Positions 23,821 through 34,189 of a stretch of DNA of 64,000 bases are shown in pieces (position 1 is the first letter of the stretch; each line of letters starts with the position of its first letter). The notes below the pieces were generated by a model. The model did no database searches, had not been told where the DNA came from, and saw only the letters and a list, made by a program, of their open reading frames with translations. The DNA comes from Taenia hydatigena. Taxonomy: Eukaryota > Platyhelminthes > Cestoda > Cyclophyllidea > Taeniidae. Position numbers and translations under genes: made by a program. The stretch lies in contig JADWOT020001881.1 in the NCBI GenBank assembly GCA_036345935.2, positions 73,627-137,626 on the forward strand. The letters are read 5' to 3'.

Positions 23821-24837
23821 AGGCAAAGTTTAAATTATTTCCCTTTATGAAGCAAATTTAGGTGTTTTAGATCAGAGCATTCGTAGCGCCTAGGGGCAAT
23901 AATTTTCCACGCGATTTATATCAAGGAGCATGTTATATAATGTTGTTACAGCGTGCACAAATTAAAAAAGAAAAAGGAACGGATAATCAGAGAGAGAGGA
24001 GGGAAATCAGCCTCCGTTTCCACGTTATCTATCTGCTTTAATTCCCAAGATAAAGAGGGTTGCAGCAGAGGAAAGGATGAAAAGAAGATCATAGGTGAAA
24101 GGAAAAACAAAGCAGAAAGGAAATGCTGGTGATCGTCCGAATGGCAGGAATGCCGCTGCAAATCATGATAAATAATAATGGACTATACAACGCAGAGAAG
24201 AGCATGTCTGGTGGCATGCTTTGTGATAGACCTCTTCAAATCTGACGCGTGTAATCGGCTAAAGGCACATGTCTCGTGGTGCCTCTCGGTGCCATCTGAT
24301 GTAAGCTTTTGATAGCATAGCTTGTACGTGGTTTTGTTGAGGCAGGTATTACTTGCCTTAATGCCTCATAACTTGGTCGAAATTGGTGCAGCGTAGGGCA
24401 TGTAAAGGAGGCGGAGGAGATGAAGAAGAGCCACCGATGCTAATGCGCTCTAAATTAAATGCGCTACCGATTCTAGACTGCTTGTCCTCAAAGTTTTGCA
24501 CTTGGTGTTTCCCTTTGCGACTAAAGCTCTTCTGGTGATTAAAACAGTTTAATCAACACGAGGCATAATTGAGTAAAGAAAGTGGCACATCGCTCATTAA
24601 GATTGCGATAGAGCTAGCAATGATGAATTTCTAGCCAATCGTTATCATGCACCAGGATCAACAATGAAGGCAATTATAATGAATTCTAATGCATAGTAAG
24701 GCACTGATTTGCACAAAATTGATTATTTCGTTATACGGTATGGTTAAGTCTCACTTAAAACCGACAGGCGAATGCTCCAATAAATACACAGCCAATGCAA
24801 TATTGCTGTTGAACTTGTGATGACAGACATTCCTTAG

Positions 24838-25212
24838 TCCCTTCAGCAGGTCACTGTCCAACAGGCAGAAGCCAACCCCTTGTCAATAAAATTTGACGGA
24901 AATGGAAGATCGCATAGTCAGCCATACTGCACTTTCAAATATCGTACGATGTTCATATATAAAATCACTATGGACCGAAAGATGGAATTAAAGCAAACCA
25001 TCAACGGAATGAAGTGCGAAATTAGGAGCGCAGAATTATCCACCAAAAGTGATACCACATTAACTCCTGCATCGAATTCAACATTGCTTGATTTCAAATA
25101 CCTTTGTTGCACTTTCAAGGAGTGTGTGCCATCGCTTCATTTAAAAGTCACATGGTTGTCGATGCAAGAATGCATTTTATTAAGCCATAACCATAGCCCA
25201 AATCTACTCTAG
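24838..25212 (+). CDS. RNase H-like ORF in the left inverted-repeat arm
   Basis: An open frame with SIKFDGNGRSH has strand 1 with an Asp-Gly pair. CTFKYRTMFIYKI follows as strand 2/3, then MELKQTINGMKCEIRSAEL, close to [17 protein letters not shown] with the catalytic Glu kept. LLDFKYLCCTFKECV could be strand 4, with its Asp lost. The first in-frame ATG is at 24949, after strand 1. Full use would therefore need an upstream exon, and a CAACAG acceptor-like site is at 24864. AATAAA at 25304-25309 could end the transcript. It converges on the Trp-rich gene. The copy in the other arm predicts the same protein over its last 110 residues. The RNase HI assignment is by eye. Confidence 0.42.
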   Translation, partial: SLQQVTVQQAEANPLSIKFDGNGRSHSQPYCTFKYRTMFIYKITMDRKMELKQTINGMKCEIRSAELSTKSDTTLTPASNSTLLDFKYLCCTFKECVPSLHLKVTWLSMQECILLSHNHSPNLL

Positions 25213-25303
25213 GATAAAGGCACAGTATTTTCACTCTCCAATCCTTTCATCCAACCTTAGAAGTGGCAGAAATCAAGGGCTGTGCTTATGCAAGTCAAGG
25301 AAA

Positions 25304-25309
25304 AATAAA
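25304..25309 (+). other. Poly(A) signal AATAAA after RNase H-like ORF
   Basis: AATAAA lies 92 bases after the stop of the left-arm RNase H-like frame. The mirror copy is at 28232-28227 on the minus strand. Confidence 0.45.
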
Positions 25310-25465
25310 GGAAATAATGGATGTGGCAGCATTTTATTCGATCATGTAATAAGGCCTCTAGAAAAAAACAATAATAGAACTTCTATTCGCTAATTCATTT
25401 TGCATACCCCACTAGGAAATGCCAAAGGAAGGCTCGGTGTAAGCTGAAGCAAAGATGTCTAGTCA

Positions 25466-25471
25466 TTTATT
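25466..25471 (-). other. Poly(A) signal AATAAA after Trp-rich gene (left)
   Basis: It lies about 105 bases after the stop codon on the minus strand, within GCTTAATAAATGAC. It is identical in the right arm. Confidence 0.6.
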
Positions 25472-25575
25472 AAGCAGTTTCAAGTGATAAACAGGACTAG
25501 CTCCTTCACCTCCATGGCACGTGGAGGCGTCTTCACAAGCGTCGGTGTAGGCACAACCTCGGTGGTGGTTGATGT

Positions 25576-25785
25576 TTACCACCATTGCTGCGACCATCCC
25601 CACGGCTGGCCACACGGCGACCACCATTGCGGCTTCTTCTCACACGGCCACTCACACGGCGACCAGCAGTGCGGCTTCTGCACAGACCACAATGCCCATT
25701 TCTGTCCACATTGCGAACCCTTCTCAAACTCTCCCCACGGTGCCCACTTCCACGGATACGAGCATGGCCAACCTCCCCACACCAT
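25576..25785 (-). CDS. Trp/Cys-rich 69-residue protein, left copy
   Basis: An intronless ORF, identical to the right-arm copy except residue 39, which is His here and Tyr there. It has 15 Trp (22%) and 6 Cys. The start is MVWGGWPCSYPWKWAPWG. A short internal repeat, WSPCEWPC (41-48) and WSPCGQPW (55-62), precedes the end WGWSQQWW. No signal peptide or membrane segment is evident. A TATATAAG box lies 59 nt upstream of the ATG and AATAAA lies downstream, so a compact transcript of about 350 nt is predicted. I recognise no family. Trp/Cys-rich composition could suit a structural or membrane-active peptide, but that is a guess. Confidence 0.62.
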   Translation of the reverse strand: MVWGGWPCSYPWKWAPWGEFEKGSQCGQKWALWSVQKPHCWSPCEWPCEKKPQWWSPCGQPWGWSQQWW

Positions 25786-25836
25786 TTCTTTGTCTCTGCT
25801 TTCCTTGTTACTGACTTGCGAACTGACGTGTGCCTG

Positions 25837-25844
25837 CTTATATA
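25837..25844 (-). promoter_or_regulatory. TATA box of left Trp-rich gene
   Basis: TATATAAG on the minus strand in the context GACTGGTATATAAGCAGGC. A start about 30 nt downstream gives a 5' leader of roughly 28 nt before the ATG at 25785. Confidence 0.6.
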
Positions 25845-26106
25845 CCAGTCGCCTTGTCCCTAATTATCTCGTGTGACCCTCGTGCTCGCTGTACTTTTAG
25901 CTCTACACCCCTGCTTGCCGATCGCCATCGATGCTCTCGTGATGTCAACGCTCTCAGCTGATATTTCAGGTGTCGTCTAGACCGTGAGTTGCATGTGACT
26001 TCTCAGCATAGAAATTTGGCAATGTTCTATGAATGGTGATGGCCTTGCCAATGTAGAGGTCGTAAAGCACAGGGCAGTATCGAACCGTACCGTACCACTA
26101 GACCCG

Positions 26107-27429
26107 GTGATAATTAAGTTGGAAAGAAACGTTATATTATCATCGAGTGCTTTCCTACTGCAAGCAACTTGTCTCACCATGGATTGTGCAGTAGTTGGCC
26201 TTTATAACCCCAATCCAATATGTTCGGCCATAAGTATAGTGGTTTCGGGTTTCGTTTAGGCTGGTTAATGCCCTCGTAGCACACATGATCTCTTGGATGC
26301 AAGTCATGCACTGAGACGTTCCTCAACCCAGTACTGACCTTTTAATTACTTGAGATTCAACAGGACTTAAGATGCGACTGCTTAGTGTATTGGTTCTTTA
26401 ACAATGTTGCAACTTACAATCACTGTATTCTCTTCTCATCTCCAGCCCAAATTTACTGAAACAATGCAATGGATATAACAAAATGATTATAAAATTTGTG
26501 ATAGTCTTGGCTATGCCTAATGCAACTTTGTTTTGGAAATGTTGGTTTCTCAGCGTACTAATTGCCTTATCTAGCATTAGAACTTCAATGAGCAAACTGC
26601 TTCTAATAATCCATCAGTTTGCAATGGTACGAGACGATGTGCCAATCGTCCTGATCATTATTATATGCGTACATTAGGCCTCTGATCAAGACTGCAAAGA
26701 AGAGCTAATTGTTTAGAGCAGAACCATTTGACACGAATAGATATAGCATCAATTGCGCCTAAGACCGCCCAGAAGTATGTGTGCAGACTAAGGAATGCAT
26801 AAATATCAACCGGTTATTTAAGCCCTGAAACCGCTTGCAAAAAAGCATTGTTTAGTGATAGCCTAATGATTGGTTACTTGATGAATTTTTGTGAAAACAA
26901 GCAAGAGCCGCAGTCACTCTTTCATTTCGTAGTCGATTGTCAATCTTGATGAGCCATCACCTTGGACGAATTTATTGCGCTTAACTACAATAGGGTGATA
27001 AACCAGGTATGTATGTCTATGTTTGGCATACTATCATTGAAGGTCACTGGTAGTCATTTAAGACTTTGTTTTAGATCGCACTCAATTACTCGATTCTCCT
27101 ACAGCAAGCATAAATGCCACCTAATATTTACATCCAAAACATTGACTGCAAAGCTAAGATCTTGCAGAAGTCGTGATTTTGGATCTAATATTTGCCAGTA
27201 AGTGTTATGTCCTTTGTGATCGACTTGTGTGTGCAATGAAAGAGGCTACATGGACATCATTAACTAATATAGAACTTGATTACAAGTGGAAGGCAAATAA
27301 CTCCTCGATGCGCACGCACTCCTAAGCCCAACGCGTTGCTGTGTTACATCAATCACATAAATTGTCATCATGCGTCTGCACGTGCGTGCAAACAATAAAA
27401 TAACGGCATGATAAGCACCACAGATGCGT
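26107..27429. other. Spacer of the large inverted repeat
   Basis: This unique sequence lies between the arms. Only short frames occur on either strand and none matches a family I know. The upstream regions of both Trp-rich genes face this spacer, so shared regulatory sites could lie here; none was recognised. Confidence 0.5.
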
Positions 27430-27691
27430 CAGGTCTAGCGGTTCAGTACAATTCGATACCGGCCTGTGCTTTACGACCTCTACATTGGCAAGGCCATCAC
27501 CATTCATAGAACATTGCCAAATTTCTATGCTGAGAAGTCACATGCAACTCACGGTCTAGACGACACCTGAAATATCAGCTGAGAGCGTTGACATCACGAG
27601 AGCATCGATGGCGATCGGCAAGCAGGGGTGTAGAGCTAAAAGTACAGCGAGCACGAGGGTCACACGAGATAATTAGGGACAAGGCGACTGG

Positions 27692-27699
27692 TATATAAG
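27692..27699 (+). promoter_or_regulatory. TATA box of right Trp-rich gene
   Basis: TATATAAG, 59 nt upstream of the ATG at 27751. The predicted start near 27720-27725 leaves a leader of about 28 nt. Confidence 0.62.
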
Positions 27700-27750
27700 C
27701 AGGCACACGTCAGTTCGCAAGTCAGTAACAAGGAAAGCAGAGACAAAGAA

Positions 27751-27960
27751 ATGGTGTGGGGAGGTTGGCCATGCTCGTATCCGTGGAAGTGGGCACCGTG
27801 GGGAGAGTTTGAGAAGGGTTCGCAATGTGGACAGAAATGGGCATTGTGGTCTGTGCAGAAGCCGTACTGCTGGTCGCCGTGTGAGTGGCCGTGTGAGAAG
27901 AAGCCGCAATGGTGGTCGCCGTGTGGCCAGCCGTGGGGATGGTCGCAGCAATGGTGGTAA
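27751..27960 (+). CDS. Trp/Cys-rich 69-residue protein, right copy
   Basis: Same ORF as at 25785-25576, with Tyr instead of His at residue 39. Trp are at 3, 6, 12, 14, 17, 30, 33, 41, 46, 54, 55, 62, 64, 68 and 69; Cys at 8, 26, 40, 44, 48 and 58. There are six Lys and four Glu. The ATG is the first after the predicted transcription start. The antisense strand is open for 130 codons, but that frame has no TATA box and begins with GTG, so I prefer the Trp-rich reading. It converges on the RNase H-like frame at 28698-28324. Function is unknown. Confidence 0.65.
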   Translation: MVWGGWPCSYPWKWAPWGEFEKGSQCGQKWALWSVQKPYCWSPCEWPCEKKPQWWSPCGQPWGWSQQWW

Positions 27961-28064
27961 ACATCAACCACCACCGAGGTTGTGCCTACACCGACGCTTG
28001 TGAAGACGCCTCCACGTGCCATGGAGGTGAAGGAGCTAGTCCTGTTTATCACTTGAAACTGCTT

Positions 28065-28070
28065 AATAAA
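28065..28070 (+). other. Poly(A) signal AATAAA after Trp-rich gene (right)
   Basis: AATAAA lies 105 bases after the stop codon, giving a predicted 3' UTR of roughly 120-130 nt. Confidence 0.6.
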
Positions 28071-28226
28071 TGACTAGACATCTTTGCTTCAGCTTACACC
28101 GAGCCTTCCTTTGGCATTTCCTAGTGGGGTATGCAAAATGAATTAGCGAATAGAAGTTCTATTATTGTTTTTTTCTAGAGGCCTTATTACATGATCGAAT
28201 AAAATGCTGCCACATCCATTATTTCC

Positions 28227-28232
28227 TTTATT
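28227..28232 (-). other. Poly(A) signal AATAAA after RNase H-like ORF (right)
   Basis: Mirror copy of 25304-25309, 92 bases after the stop of the right-arm RNase H-like frame. Confidence 0.45.
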
Positions 28233-28323
28233 TTTCCTTGACTTGCATAAGCACAGCCCTTGATTTCTGCCACTTCTAAGGTTGGATGAAAGGATTGGAG
28301 AGTGAAAATACTGTGCCTTTATC

Positions 28324-28698
28324 CTAGAGTAGATTTGGGCTATGGTTATGGCTTAATAAAATGCATTCTTGCATCGACAACCATGTGACTTTTAAATGAA
28401 GCGATGGCACACACTCCTTGAAAGTGCAACAAAGGTATTTGAAATCAAGCAATGTTGAATTCGATGCAGGAGTTAATGTGGTATCACTTTTGGTGGATAA
28501 TTCTGCGCTCCTAATTTCGCACTTCATTCCGTTGATGGTTTGCTTTAATTCCATCTTTCGGTCCATAGTGATTTTATATATGAACATCGTACGATATTTG
28601 AAAGTGCAGTATGGCTGACTATGCGATCTTCCATTTCCGTCAAATTTTATTGACAAGGGGTTGGCTTCTGCCTGTTGGACAGTGACCTGCTGAAGGGA
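28324..28698 (-). CDS. RNase H-like ORF in the right inverted-repeat arm
   Basis: Mirror copy of 24838-25212, predicting the same protein over its last 110 residues. Strand 1-like IKFDGNG and helix A-like INGMKCEIRSAEL are intact, while strand 4 lacks the Asp. Identity between arms may reflect gene conversion rather than selection, so it is not independent evidence of function. Confidence 0.4.
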   Translation of the reverse strand, partial: SLQQVTVQQAEANPLSIKFDGNGRSHSQPYCTFKYRTMFIYKITMDRKMELKQTINGMKCEIRSAELSTKSDTTLTPASNSTLLDFKYLCCTFKECVPSLHLKVTWLSMQECILLSHNHSPNLL

Positions 28699-29993
28699 CT
28701 AAGGAATGTCTGTCATCACAAGTTCAACAGCAATATTGCATTGGCTGTGTATTTATTGGAGCATTCGCCTGTCGGTTTTAAGTGAGACTTAACCATACCG
28801 CATAACGAAATAATCAATTTTGTGCAAATCAGTGCCTTACTATGCATTAGAATTCATTATAATTGCCTTCATTGTTGATCCTATTGCAAGATAACGATTG
28901 GCTAGAAATTCATCATTGCTAGCTCTATCGCAATCTTAATGAGCGATGTGCCACTTTCTTTACTAAATTATGCCTCGTGTTGATTAAACTGTTTTAATCA
29001 CCAGAAGAGCTTTAGTCGCAAAGGGAAACACCAAGTGCAAAACTTTGAGGACAAGCAGTCTAGAATCGGTAGCGCATTTAATTTAGAGCGCATTAGCATC
29101 GGTGGCTCTTCTTCATCTCCTCTGCCTCCTTTGCATGCCCTACGCTGCACCAATTTCGACCAAGTTATGAGGCATTAAGGCAAGTAATATCTGCCTCAAC
29201 AAAACCACGTACAAGCTATGCTATCAAAAGCTTACAACAGATGGCACCGAGGGACATCACGAGACATGTGCCTTTAGTCGATCACACGCGTCAGATTCAA
29301 AAAGGTTAATCACGAAGCATGCCATTAGACGTGCTCTCCTCCGCGTTTTATAGTCATCCATTACTCGTCATGCTTTGCAGTGTCGTTCCTATCATTCTGC
29401 GTTTTGTCAGTATCTCTCTCCTGCTTTTTTGCCTCTGATCTTCTTTTCATCCTGTGCTTCTACCTCATTCCTCCTTATCGCCTCATCACTAACCTCTTAC
29501 ACTGCCGTTTCAAAGGCGCCAAAGGACGAAAGCAGCTAGATAACGCAGAAATGAAGGCTGGGCTCTGCCACTAATCTCACTTTTCTTCATGTATTATCGC
29601 CTTCTCCTTCTTACTTTATCTGCATGCGCAATTTTACCATTATAACATCCACTTTTTGATGTAAATCACATGGAAAAGGATTCGTGGCTGGCTGTCTTTA
29701 CTTCATAAAAACAATTAAACTCAATTTTGTCTGGCCACCTGTGCAGGTAAATTACCAACTAAGCCATTATGGGTTTGAATGTGAGAAGGAAAGGACTAAA
29801 GCACGCTGCACCACAGCCCAGTGTAGAGTTCACCCAAATGCAATAAAATGTGCAACAACACAAGTTGGCAGTCTATGTCGTCATGCATAAAATAGCCCAA
29901 GCTTTCCTACCTTGGTCATCTCGCCCCACACCTTTTACCAGGTTTGGGCCCACTCTTTAGCTGGTCAGTGCTCATTCATGCACATATCCATTC

Positions 29994-30344
29994 CTACAGC
30001 ATGACTTGCTCCAAATAGAAACATTTAACTAACTCAAAGAAAATTTCTTCATTTAACAGCCAACAAATGCCACATTGTTGGGGAACTGACGTGATTTGGT
30101 TGTGTATGGCAGTAGTTATAGTCCCATGTGCCGAGAACTTAACGTCGTATTCCATGCCTCCATGTAGCTTGAAGAAGGCACTGGAACATCTCATCAGTGA
30201 GAGCGTGAGCTGACGAGTGATCTTGTAGCATTTGGCTTTGGAGAACATGATATAGCTGGCATTGGAAACATCTTTTAGGTGCATTTTAGTGAAAGGCGTA
30301 GAGCAATTGACGGCAGCATCACACCCACTGAGCGATTGTATCAA
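29994..30344 (-). pseudogene. RNase H-like fragment, helix A to helix D
   Basis: Frame 30344 to 29994 (116 codons) has ITRQLTLSLMRCSSAFF as helix A (Glu lost). YDVKFSAHGTITTAIHNQ follows, matching strand 4/helix B (LVLYTDSMFTINGITN) with Asp replaced by His. PQQCGICWLLNEEIFFELVK then lies on the protrusion/helix D block [17 protein letters not shown] with N, E, F and L aligned. All blocks are in one frame and the correct order. Strand 1 would be near the frame start but is not clear. It is one of the stronger members, though probably not catalytic. Confidence 0.43.
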
Positions 30345-31274
30345 TACATTTTTTTTTAAATTGCAGACTTTAAAAGAAAGTAAGTGATCAACAGTCCTTC
30401 AACTCAATCATCATGCTCGGCTCATGTCCGAGTGATTGGGGGTTTCTTCAGGCACTTTATCGAAGGACCCCTTCAACTAACAACTAGACGGAGGCGCACA
30501 AAATTAAAATGAAAAAAACTAGACTAACAAAACTGATCAGATAGCTTGTAATGAAAGCATTGAAAGCTGCAATACAAGCCTACCGACCGTATAAGAGGCA
30601 GAACTTACTTTCTAGTAGGCCAAACTTCGAGCAGGATGATTGCATTCTCACTCGATAAACACTAGCTGCTACTTATTCATTAATGCCTGTTAAATAAAAG
30701 CTCAATGAGTTTACTCTTTTTTAAGCATTGCAAAGCTCTTTTACTTCACGTGGTGGTAGCGAGAGCAAATACCCACCAAAACGAGTCGAAGTTGAGGGTG
30801 AAATCAGGCAATATTACTGCATTCTTATCGTCTGCGACTCAACGGCTGTCCTGAAATATTAGAAGTGAGGAAAGAATCAGGTCTAGGAAAAATTCGGGGG
30901 CTTAAAAACTTGCTGAAGATCGGGATAATGAACCACACCGCAGTCAAAAGTAAAAGTGTATTCGCATGGATTTGCTCCTCTGCGTCCAATAATTTATCTG
31001 CTAGATTTTTCTCAGCTCGACTCACCCTGCAGTCCTATTGATCGATACATGAATCGATAAACTAACCAAATGGTAACAGAATTACAGCGACTGCACAGCA
31101 GGTGGTCTTACTAATTTTATCGATCCATCGACTGATGCACAGACTTGCGCTGGTTGAGAAGCGCACAGGCGACCCACATGTGGGCAATTAACTCACCGCT
31201 TTCTTTGCCTCCTTCTGACCCCTACGGATTGCACGCCTTCATTAAAAGGGGACAATTGAGCTTCCGCGGAGGGG

Positions 31275-31281
31275 TATAAAA
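31275..31281 (+). promoter_or_regulatory. TATA box upstream of RNase H-like locus
   Basis: TATAAAA in the GC-flanked context GAGGGGTATAAAACCGC. A start near 31305 would lead to an ATG at 31325 encoding MAVYILLTTT, which could stand in for strand 1. Confidence 0.4.
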
Positions 31282-31324
31282 CCGCATTACCCACAAAGCC
31301 TTCTTTGCAAAAAAAGCTGCGGCT

Positions 31325-31804
31325 GATGGCAGTTTACATCCTCTTAACTACCACCATTCATAGTCGTGCGTGCGCTAAGTCCACACATCACTCGTGAACC
31401 CAACACCGACCTTCTACCAGTGAAGTGAGCAGACCAGTACGCGGTATCACCCTAATAAGAGGATGCCATCACTCACGGAGGAAACCAGAGTGTCTCCAAT
31501 GCAGACACTCACAGTTTTGATGTACCACTACTGCTACTATTAACAAAGTGAAGTTTTCAAATTCTGACGACTGGATAAAACACTTTTTAACAGAGAAATG
31601 AAGGCATTACCAAAGACTTTGCTGCAAATAAGGCAAGATCTCAAAATTACGGTAAAAAACCCGGCAAACGCAACAATTAATGTCCGACGAGAATTGCGTA
31701 CACAAGGGAAAACAAACACGTCCAGCATTGGACTGGAAACTGGTTCCGCCATCTTCTTCATGATGCATCACGACACCTGTGCTTACATTTTATTACACAA
31801 ATAA
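31325..31804 (+). pseudogene. RNase H-like gene behind a TATA box
   Basis: A short frame at 31325 gives MAVYILLTTTIHSRACAK, possibly strand 1 (VVYTDG) without the Asp. From 31570 a second frame reads RLDKTLFNREMKALPKTLLQ, close to [22 protein letters not shown] with the catalytic Glu kept. It continues DLKITVKNPANATINV, on strand 4 KLVLYTDSMFTING with Asp replaced by Pro. QGKTNTSS then lies on the protrusion. The stop overlaps an AATAAA at about 31800. A stop just before RLDK and no clear acceptor argue for a broken gene, unless a small exon was missed. Confidence 0.42.
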
Positions 31805-32098
31805 AAACGTTAAACTACAGCTAAATACCAAATTCTTAAATCAGGCCAGTGAAGTTACGTCCAGTCACAAAGTTTTAAGGCCAAAACTTGCGCATCGAAA
31901 ATCATATTTATGTGCATGATGGACAAGCATCCCGTGGTGATGAGATCACATGCAAAATAAATTTAGCAAATTACACCTAAGTTTTAATAAATCTCTACGA
32001 AATAAAGCCAATGGCAACATTTAAAAGAGCAGTTACAGAGGTACTGCATCTTAGAGTCAGCCTGTTTTGTTGCCAAGATAGTCACACCGCCCTTAGGG

Positions 32099-32296
32099 TT
32101 GGTTGATCAAACGGGTCAACTCCTGCTCCAAAACCAGAAAAAAAGCCTAGTCTTTATCCGCTTTGTTGCTTACGATATAAACAGTTTTCTAGCTAGCCTT
32201 GATTTGGTATTACGAAGCACACGCCACATATACACACTAAGTAACAGCAAAAGTGATTCGGATCAGGGTCAGTACAACCGTTTCTTAGATGCCTAA
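32099..32296 (+). pseudogene. RNase H-like fragment (helix A, strand 4)
   Basis: This 65-codon frame contains YDINSFLASLDLVLRS then RHIYTLSNSKSDSDQG. The second part fits strand 4 (LVLYTDSMFT) with Asp replaced by Leu, and the first fits helix A with the Glu lost. It may belong with the fragment at 32439-32714. Confidence 0.22.
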
Positions 32297-32438
32297 GGGC
32301 AATCTGAAAGAGGGTGTAAATCTGGGAACTAACAAGCTTACATAGATAGATGGGTCGCCCCACCGTCCAGGTAAACCAACTCGAGGAAGGACGATGGAAC
32401 CTTTTCTACCTCCCAAGTAATGGCTGCTTCCATGCCCT

Positions 32439-32714
32439 TTGTATAAGGTTGCCCGATTCGCAAGTGTAAATGCTTGCATTAGAAGACTTGGCTATACTGG
32501 AGGGCTTTACACCATCCTAGTCCCACAGGACGACAATTACTGCGTCCCATCTAAGGTAAGGGCAAGCAATATCCACTTGGTTCACACCATGAAAACGACG
32601 TACACACCGATCTGTACTGAAGACGCTCATATGCTAGGGCAGTTCAAGATCAAACCGATGAATGCTTGCAAGATGTTTGAACTTGGCAGGATCAATCATT
32701 TCATGAGGGTGTGA
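32439..32714 (+). pseudogene. RNase H-like fragment with KPxxN loop
   Basis: The frame ends with FKIKPMNACKMFELGRI, resembling the bacterial RNase HI loop/helix D block KKPVKNVDLWQRL. Upstream, SNIHLVHTMKTTYTPIC can be placed on strand 4 with the acid lost. Spacing between the two blocks is as expected. Earlier residues are not assigned. Confidence 0.28.
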
Positions 32715-33650
32715 CCACATTGATATACACCACTTTGCTGAAATCAACTATTCTCTCAGCATATGGAAGCAGCGCAAAAACATTGAATGCACGTGCACAA
32801 ATGGAAAAAGGACAAAGATGAAATCCCAAATCACATCTGACCTCACATGCTTTCTAATGGCCAGTCCTTCGCACGCATTCATCGCTCGACTCGAAGGGAT
32901 GTTTTTATACACTTTGACGCTCCATTGTCATTATCATTAACCAGAGGGACCCGCTCCTCACACATTACTTGCTCTTAATAGGCAGTAAAATTAGGGCCTC
33001 GACCCAAGACTAAACCTGAAGCCACGGATTCTGTTGCTGACACAAACGTGCCTCAACATCATTGGTATGGCTGGTCGGGATAGAAGGCAAAATAAAGAAA
33101 AGTCATTCGGACACCATTAAGCCGAACTAAGTTTGGAAAAAGTTTTTCGTAAGCCTACAATTCGCAGCATTAAACAGACTTTGTAATGATAAAACCTGCA
33201 GTATTTAGGATCTCACTTAAAGAATTCGTGGTCAAATAATGCAGCTCTATTTATGTCCTATATGCTCCTATTATTTGTAGCACTCATTCTTTGATCCCAA
33301 GTAATTTGCACCGACTTTAAGGTTCAGTTACCCATCTTGATTCTGTTCACTCACTTCCTGGAAAAATTAAACGCCAAATTTACTATTTGGGCCTTATATC
33401 TTCTAGGCACCTACTGACCGATGGGTCAGGCGATTAATTAAAAATGAATGTGCAGATTGCTTAAGTTTTGCCGACATTTTTATGCCCTCATGGAAGAAAT
33501 TGTGCAGAGAGCACCTCTGATACCTAAGTGAAATTTTTGCGTTGATTAAGACTATCACCAACAACAACAAAAGTCAAACCAATTCCGACTTTGTAAAAAT
33601 TAACCCGAAATAATGCAACGAATAAAGCAAGCTGCTTAGTTCAAGAAAAT

Positions 33651-34017
33651 TTGTTTTGCACAACGAGTCAGCTACAGGCAAACGAGAAACCAGTAATACG
33701 TAAAACAAGAAAGACTACAAATGATGGACGAAATAGGCATATGGTTGCTGATTCCGATCAGCTCTTCATCCATACGGACACAAATGACCGCACGAGTGAA
33801 CCATTGTCCCTCATTTCCCTCTCCCACAACAGGCTCACTCCACGTTCCTCAGAACTACACAAGCAATGTTAGGCACGAAAATTGCTACACTCAATCGTAG
33901 TTGCGTTCTATGTTCACTGGAATCTTCCTTTTGTTATACACAATGGTCAGACACCTTAGACAATGGTTGATAGCGTGGTTGGTTGGAGTAAGAACGGATG
34001 ATCAAGCACCTACCTGA
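33651..34017 (+). pseudogene. RNase H-like relic, strand 1 plus strand 4/helix B
   Basis: Frame 33651-33872 contains QLFIHTDTNDRTSEPLSLIS, which looks like strand 1 with the Thr-Asp pair kept and a short strand 2. In another frame, 33919-34017 reads GIFLLLYTMVRHLRQWLIAW. This aligns with strand 4/helix B of RNase HI (STDSQYVRQGITQWI in Escherichia coli), keeping Tyr-Thr, Arg-Gln and Trp but not the Asp. A related sequence at 60186-60287 keeps TMVRHL and WLI in one frame. The intervening helix A was not found. Confidence 0.38.
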
Positions 34018-34189
34018 TTAAAACAATGAGTGACTGACTGCTAGGCTGCGTGTTGGAATGAGGGACGGCGGCACTATGATTGAACAGGTTAACACAGAAA
34101 AGTGTCTGCTCGTGACAATGAATGCATGGGTTGCTCGATATGGTCCCTACATATTGATTCCTTACGTTAATTTTTCCACTTAAGTGCCA

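Larger units (their letters stand above)
23700..26106 (+). repeat. Large inverted repeat, left arm
   Basis: It pairs with 27430-29836 on the opposite strand. Paired positions sum to 53536 at every point checked from 24182 to 26073, so there is no net insertion or deletion over about 1.9 kb. From about 24264 to 26073 the arms are nearly identical. Outside this core, identity falls to roughly 80% or less and small indels appear, extending to about 23700 and 26106. The arm contains an RNase H-like frame (+) and the Trp-rich gene (-). Confidence 0.9.
27430..29836 (-). repeat. Large inverted repeat, right arm
   Basis: Reverse-complement partner of 23700-26106. The near-identical core is 27463 to about 29272; more diverged similarity reaches about 29836, where the GCACCACAGC box matches 23740. 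It carries the Trp-rich gene on plus and the RNase H-like frame on minus. Confidence 0.9.

Noticed and set aside
27660..28052. 130-codon His/Cys-rich frame as the real gene instead of the Trp-rich one
   Set aside because: It begins with GTG and has no TATA box at a suitable distance. The opposite strand has TATA box, ATG and AATAAA in proper order.
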